From NCBI GenBank assembly GCA_046756445.1, contig JBHHWI010000036.1:1-25095 (forward strand): DNA of 25,095 nt. The letters run 5' to 3'. A program made the translations under genes and the position numbers. The notes beneath the pieces are model-generated. The model saw nothing but the letters and a program-made list of their open reading frames with translations. It was not told the origin of the DNA and did no database searches. Source of the stretch: JACZWL01 sp046756445. Its GTDB lineage: Bacteria > Pseudomonadota > Gammaproteobacteria > Steroidobacterales > Woeseiaceae. Of this stretch, positions 23,241-25,095 are shown piece by piece. Within the stretch, counting starts at the first letter, position 1, and each line of letters starts with the position of its first letter.

Positions 23241-23263
23241 CTCACGCGGGGGGAAAGCGTGAG
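23241..23263 (-). promoter_or_regulatory. Hairpin in the sigma factor leader
   Basis: CTCACGC and GCGTGAG form a perfect 7-bp stem with a 9-base loop (TTTCCCCCC in the mRNA), ending 20 nt before the sigma factor ATG where the ribosome must load. GTGA-CCC-TCAC (23235-23245) could pair alternatively with the same bases. A role in translational control is inferred. Confidence 0.4.
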
Positions 23264-23368
23264 CGCGCTGGCCCCGTAATACAATGTTTTTCCTCGAAAG
23301 ACCGAGACTTCCTGCCCTTTACAAACGCGTCCGCGGGGGTTGCCGGGTTATTTTTTCGCCCGGCGGGC

Positions 23369-23396
23369 TTGCATTCTATTCATTTAGTGTTATAGT
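23369..23396 (+). promoter_or_regulatory. Promoter of the small protein-GntR-ABC operon
   Basis: TTGCAT (23369-23374) and TATAGT (23391-23396) are 16 bp apart; the -10 lies inside the 22-bp palindrome. The start codon of the first gene is 43 bp past the -10. The rest of the 217-bp divergent spacer (23222-23438) holds the sigma leader hairpin and a GCCGGG/CCCGGC inverted repeat (23342-23364). Confidence 0.6.
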
Positions 23397-23408
23397 TAAC
23401 TATAACAC
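23387..23408. promoter_or_regulatory. Perfect 22-bp palindrome, likely GntR (YtrA-type) operator
   Basis: GTGTTATAGTT is followed directly by its exact reverse complement AACTATAACAC. It covers the -10 of the operon that encodes a GntR regulator two genes later, the arrangement expected for autorepression. Spaced GTG...CAC ends are typical of GntR-family operators. Confidence 0.7.
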
Positions 23409-23438
23409 CATGTCACTTGGGCCAAGGCAGGCGGCAAC

Positions 23439-23729
23439 ATGAACATTCCGGTACTTGATGAGGCAGGCGGAGGACTGCTGGTATTGACCATGCTGACAAT
23501 CGCTTTTATTGCCGGGCAGGCGCAGGCGAATCTGCAAGAACGTGCAGCTGCCCCGGGACATTTTCAGCTGAATACCGAATTGACGGTCACCCTGGACGGA
23601 GACCGCGTCGAAAATCTCCGGTCAATCTCTTCCATAATTGACGCGGTCCGGGAACTGCCGGTTACAATCGACGTGACCATCGACGCGTCCACCGCCCACC
23701 AAGAACAAACGGCTGAATCAGAACAATAA
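23439..23729 (+). CDS. Small exported or membrane-anchored protein of unknown function
   Basis: A 96-aa protein I cannot assign. Residues about 11-26 are hydrophobic (GGLLVLTMLTIAFIAG) and AQA at 28-30 would suit signal peptidase I, but the N-terminus carries Asp7 and Glu8 and no positive charge, which is unusual for a signal peptide; it may stay anchored. The remaining part (HFQLNTELTVTLDGDRVENLRS, then VRELPVTIDVTIDAS) looks like two short beta-rich stretches around a helix, ending in a Gln/Glu-rich tail. It is the first gene behind the palindromic operator, and its stop overlaps the GntR start by one base, so it belongs to the ABC operon and may be a sensor or accessory of the transporter. 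AGG-rich sequence precedes the ATG. Confidence 0.7.
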   Translation: MNIPVLDEAGGGLLVLTMLTIAFIAGQAQANLQERAAAPGHFQLNTELTVTLDGDRVENLRSISSIIDAVRELPVTIDVTIDASTAHQEQTAESEQ

Positions 23730-24103
23730 TGGATCCGAAATGGAATGAAGATGTTCCGATCTACCGGCAACTCCGCGATCGGGTCGTCGAGATGATTCTG
23801 GAGGGCGTGCTGGGTGACGGTGATGCCTTGCCGTCTGTCCGCAATGTCGCCGCCGAATACCGTCTCAATCCGCTGACGGTCCTCAAGGGCTATCAGGAGC
23901 TCGTGGATGAGGGCCTGGTGGAGAAAAAGCGCGGGCGCGGCATGTTCGTCACCGACGGGGCCAAGACGCAGCTCATGAAGGATGAGCGACAGCGGTTCCT
24001 CGAAAAAGAATGGCCCGATGTGGTGGCGACGATTCATCGCCTCGGGCTGGACGCGAAGACTCTGTTGAAATCCGCCGCCGGCGACAATGGAGAAGAACAA
24101 TGA
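23729..24103 (+). CDS. GntR-family transcriptional regulator, YtrA-type
   Basis: A 124-aa regulator with an N-terminal winged helix-turn-helix at about 8-76 (VPIYRQLRDRVVEMILEG, LPSVRNVAAEYRLNPLTVLKGYQELVDEGLVEKKRGRGMFV) and only a short C-terminal dimerisation helix pair of about 45 residues. That short form is the YtrA subfamily, whose members usually repress an adjacent ABC transporter operon. It overlaps the small protein gene by 1 bp and the ABC ATPase gene by 4 bp (ATGA). The palindrome at 23387-23408 is the probable binding site. Confidence 0.93.
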   Translation: MDPKWNEDVPIYRQLRDRVVEMILEGVLGDGDALPSVRNVAAEYRLNPLTVLKGYQELVDEGLVEKKRGRGMFVTDGAKTQLMKDERQRFLEKEWPDVVATIHRLGLDAKTLLKSAAGDNGEEQ

Positions 24104-24957
24104 CTGCCCTGGTCAGTGCGGGCAACGTGTCCAAATTCTATGGTGACGTACACGCCGTGGATAACGTCAGCTTCGATATCGAAAAAGGCAAGATCATGGG
24201 CCTGATCGGCCCGAACGGCGCCGGGAAGACAACCCTGCTAAAGGCAGTGCTGGGTCTGACCGAGTGCCAGGGTAACCTCTCCGTGCTCGGCCTGGACCCC
24301 TTCCGGCAGCGCAAGGAACTCATGCAACAGATCTGTTTCATTGCAGATGTTGCGGTTCTGCCCCGGTGGATTCGCGTTACCCAGCTACTCGATTTCATCG
24401 AAGCGATTCATCCACACTTCTCGCGCGGCCGCGCCGAAGAATTGCTGGCGCGGACCCGGGTCCGGCCTGACGCGAGAGTGCGTGAACTTTCCAAGGGCAT
24501 GGTGACCCAGCTTCACCTGTCGATCATCACCGCGATCGACGCAAAACTCCTCGTTCTGGACGAACCGACTCTCGGGCTCGATATCATTTTCAGAAAGGAG
24601 TTTTACGGCAATCTGCTGAACGACTACTTCGACGGCGAACGCACGATTCTCATAACGACGCATCAGGTCGAGGAGATCGAAAACCTGATGACCGATGTGA
24701 TGTTTATCAATGAAGGAAAGATTGTCCTGGAAGCCAGTATGGACGACCTGCCGAACCGGTATGTCGAGCTCCTGGCGTCCGGAGAGCACGCCGAAGCGGC
24801 ACGCAGGCTCAAGCCCATACACGAGCGGGAGGTGTTCGGCAAGAATATCCTGACGTTCGAAGACGTGAGCCGGGAAAAGTTACAGGGAATGGGCGAGGTC
24901 CGCACGCCGGGCGTCGCCGACCTGTTCGTGGCGAAGGTCAAAGGAGCGGCCGCATGA
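24100..24957 (+). CDS. ABC transporter ATP-binding protein
   Basis: A 285-aa ATPase from the ATG at 24100 inside the GntR stop. Walker A GPNGAGKTT is at 37-45, Walker B LLVLDEPT at 150-157 and the H-loop in ITTHQVEEIENL (His188). The signature is LSKGM rather than LSGGQ, as seen in several transporters controlled by YtrA-type regulators. A C-terminal regulatory stretch of about 70 residues follows. It is coupled to the permease by another ATGA overlap. Substrate unknown; antibiotic or envelope-stress export is common for this operon type, which is inference. Confidence 0.93.
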   Translation: MTALVSAGNVSKFYGDVHAVDNVSFDIEKGKIMGLIGPNGAGKTTLLKAVLGLTECQGNLSVLGLDPFRQRKELMQQICFIADVAVLPRWIRVTQLLDFIEAIHPHFSRGRAEELLARTRVRPDARVRELSKGMVTQLHLSIITAIDAKLLVLDEPTLGLDIIFRKEFYGNLLNDYFDGERTILITTHQVEEIENLMTDVMFINEGKIVLEASMDDLPNRYVELLASGEHAEAARRLKPIHEREVFGKNILTFEDVSREKLQGMGEVRTPGVADLFVAKVKGAAA

Positions 24958-25095
24958 TTCAGGCTCAGGTTGCGTTGATCAGGCGCGAGCTCTGGGAGCA
25001 CAGGGCTATATACGTCGCGCCGCTTGTCATTGCGCTGGTCGTGGCGCTGTTTACCGTGCTCGGACAGGTCACCGTGTCCGGCCATGAACACGCCG
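24954..25095 (+). CDS. ABC transporter permease (partial, cut by window end)
   Basis: Only the first 47 codons are in the window: MIQAQVALIRRELWEHRAIYV followed by a hydrophobic helix (APLVIALVVALFTVLGQVTV). The N-terminal amphipathic stretch and first membrane segment are typical of ABC-2 type permeases that begin with I-R-R-E-L-W-E-H. Its start overlaps the ATPase stop by 4 bp, so it is the partner subunit. The remainder lies beyond 25095. Confidence 0.85.
   Translation, partial: MIQAQVALIRRELWEHRAIYVAPLVIALVVALFTVLGQVTVSGHEHA

Noticed and set aside
23342..23364. GCCGGG/CCCGGC inverted repeat as a terminator
   Set aside because: It lies in a divergent promoter region with no gene ending there; the T-run is inside the loop, not after the stem.
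1..25095. tRNA, rRNA, CRISPR or riboswitch
   Set aside because: No cloverleaf, ribosomal RNA block, regularly spaced repeats or known aptamer core was recognised on either strand by eye.

Overview
The window is chromosomal DNA of moderately high GC from what looks like a gammaproteobacterium. The evidence is a close YadG/YadH ABC pair, YedK-type SRAP protein, GspA/GspB, long-form FadE, DinB and IspA. I cannot name the genus. The unusual trait for this group is a mevalonate pathway.

Layout. Bases 49-2423 (+): yadG-yadH-like ABC-2 exporter and an SRAP (abasic-site) protein. Bases 2424-3637: a transposase of the Y1/REP-associated type, bracketed by inverted AGGACACCCAC copies and fitted between two convergent genes. 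Bases 3637-8951 (-): a one-chain FakA-FakB-like (DAK2 + DegV) protein, GspB, GspA and DNA polymerase IV. Bases 8954-9121: a non-coding palindromic element of about 168 bp (MITE-like) that supplies the ispA stop codon and the whole dinB leader.

Bases 9118-16353: mevalonate pathway. ispA (-) is divergent from a tightly coupled + operon: mvaD, phosphomevalonate kinase, a fused HMG-CoA reductase/mevalonate kinase, and type I idi. HMG-CoA synthase (-) converges on it and has its own good promoter. Together they cover acetoacetyl-CoA to farnesyl diphosphate; only acetoacetyl-CoA thiolase is absent. The HMGR-MVK fusion is the most striking object here: the four class II HMGR catalytic residues and the GHMP kinase motifs are all intact in one chain.

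Bases 16428-21891 (-): a DUF4399-like lipoprotein, a DUF4286 + DUF3667-like membrane protein, FadE with a histone-H1-like Lys/Ala tail, and malate dehydrogenase. Bases 22014-23221 (-): an ECF sigma factor and a coupled single-pass membrane protein, probably its anti-sigma factor. Bases 23369-25095 (+): an operon that begins at a promoter overlapped by a perfect 22-bp palindrome and encodes a small exported or anchored protein, a YtrA-type GntR repressor, an ABC ATPase and a permease cut by the window end.

No tRNA, rRNA or CRISPR array was seen. No gene-free stretch exceeds about 220 bases.
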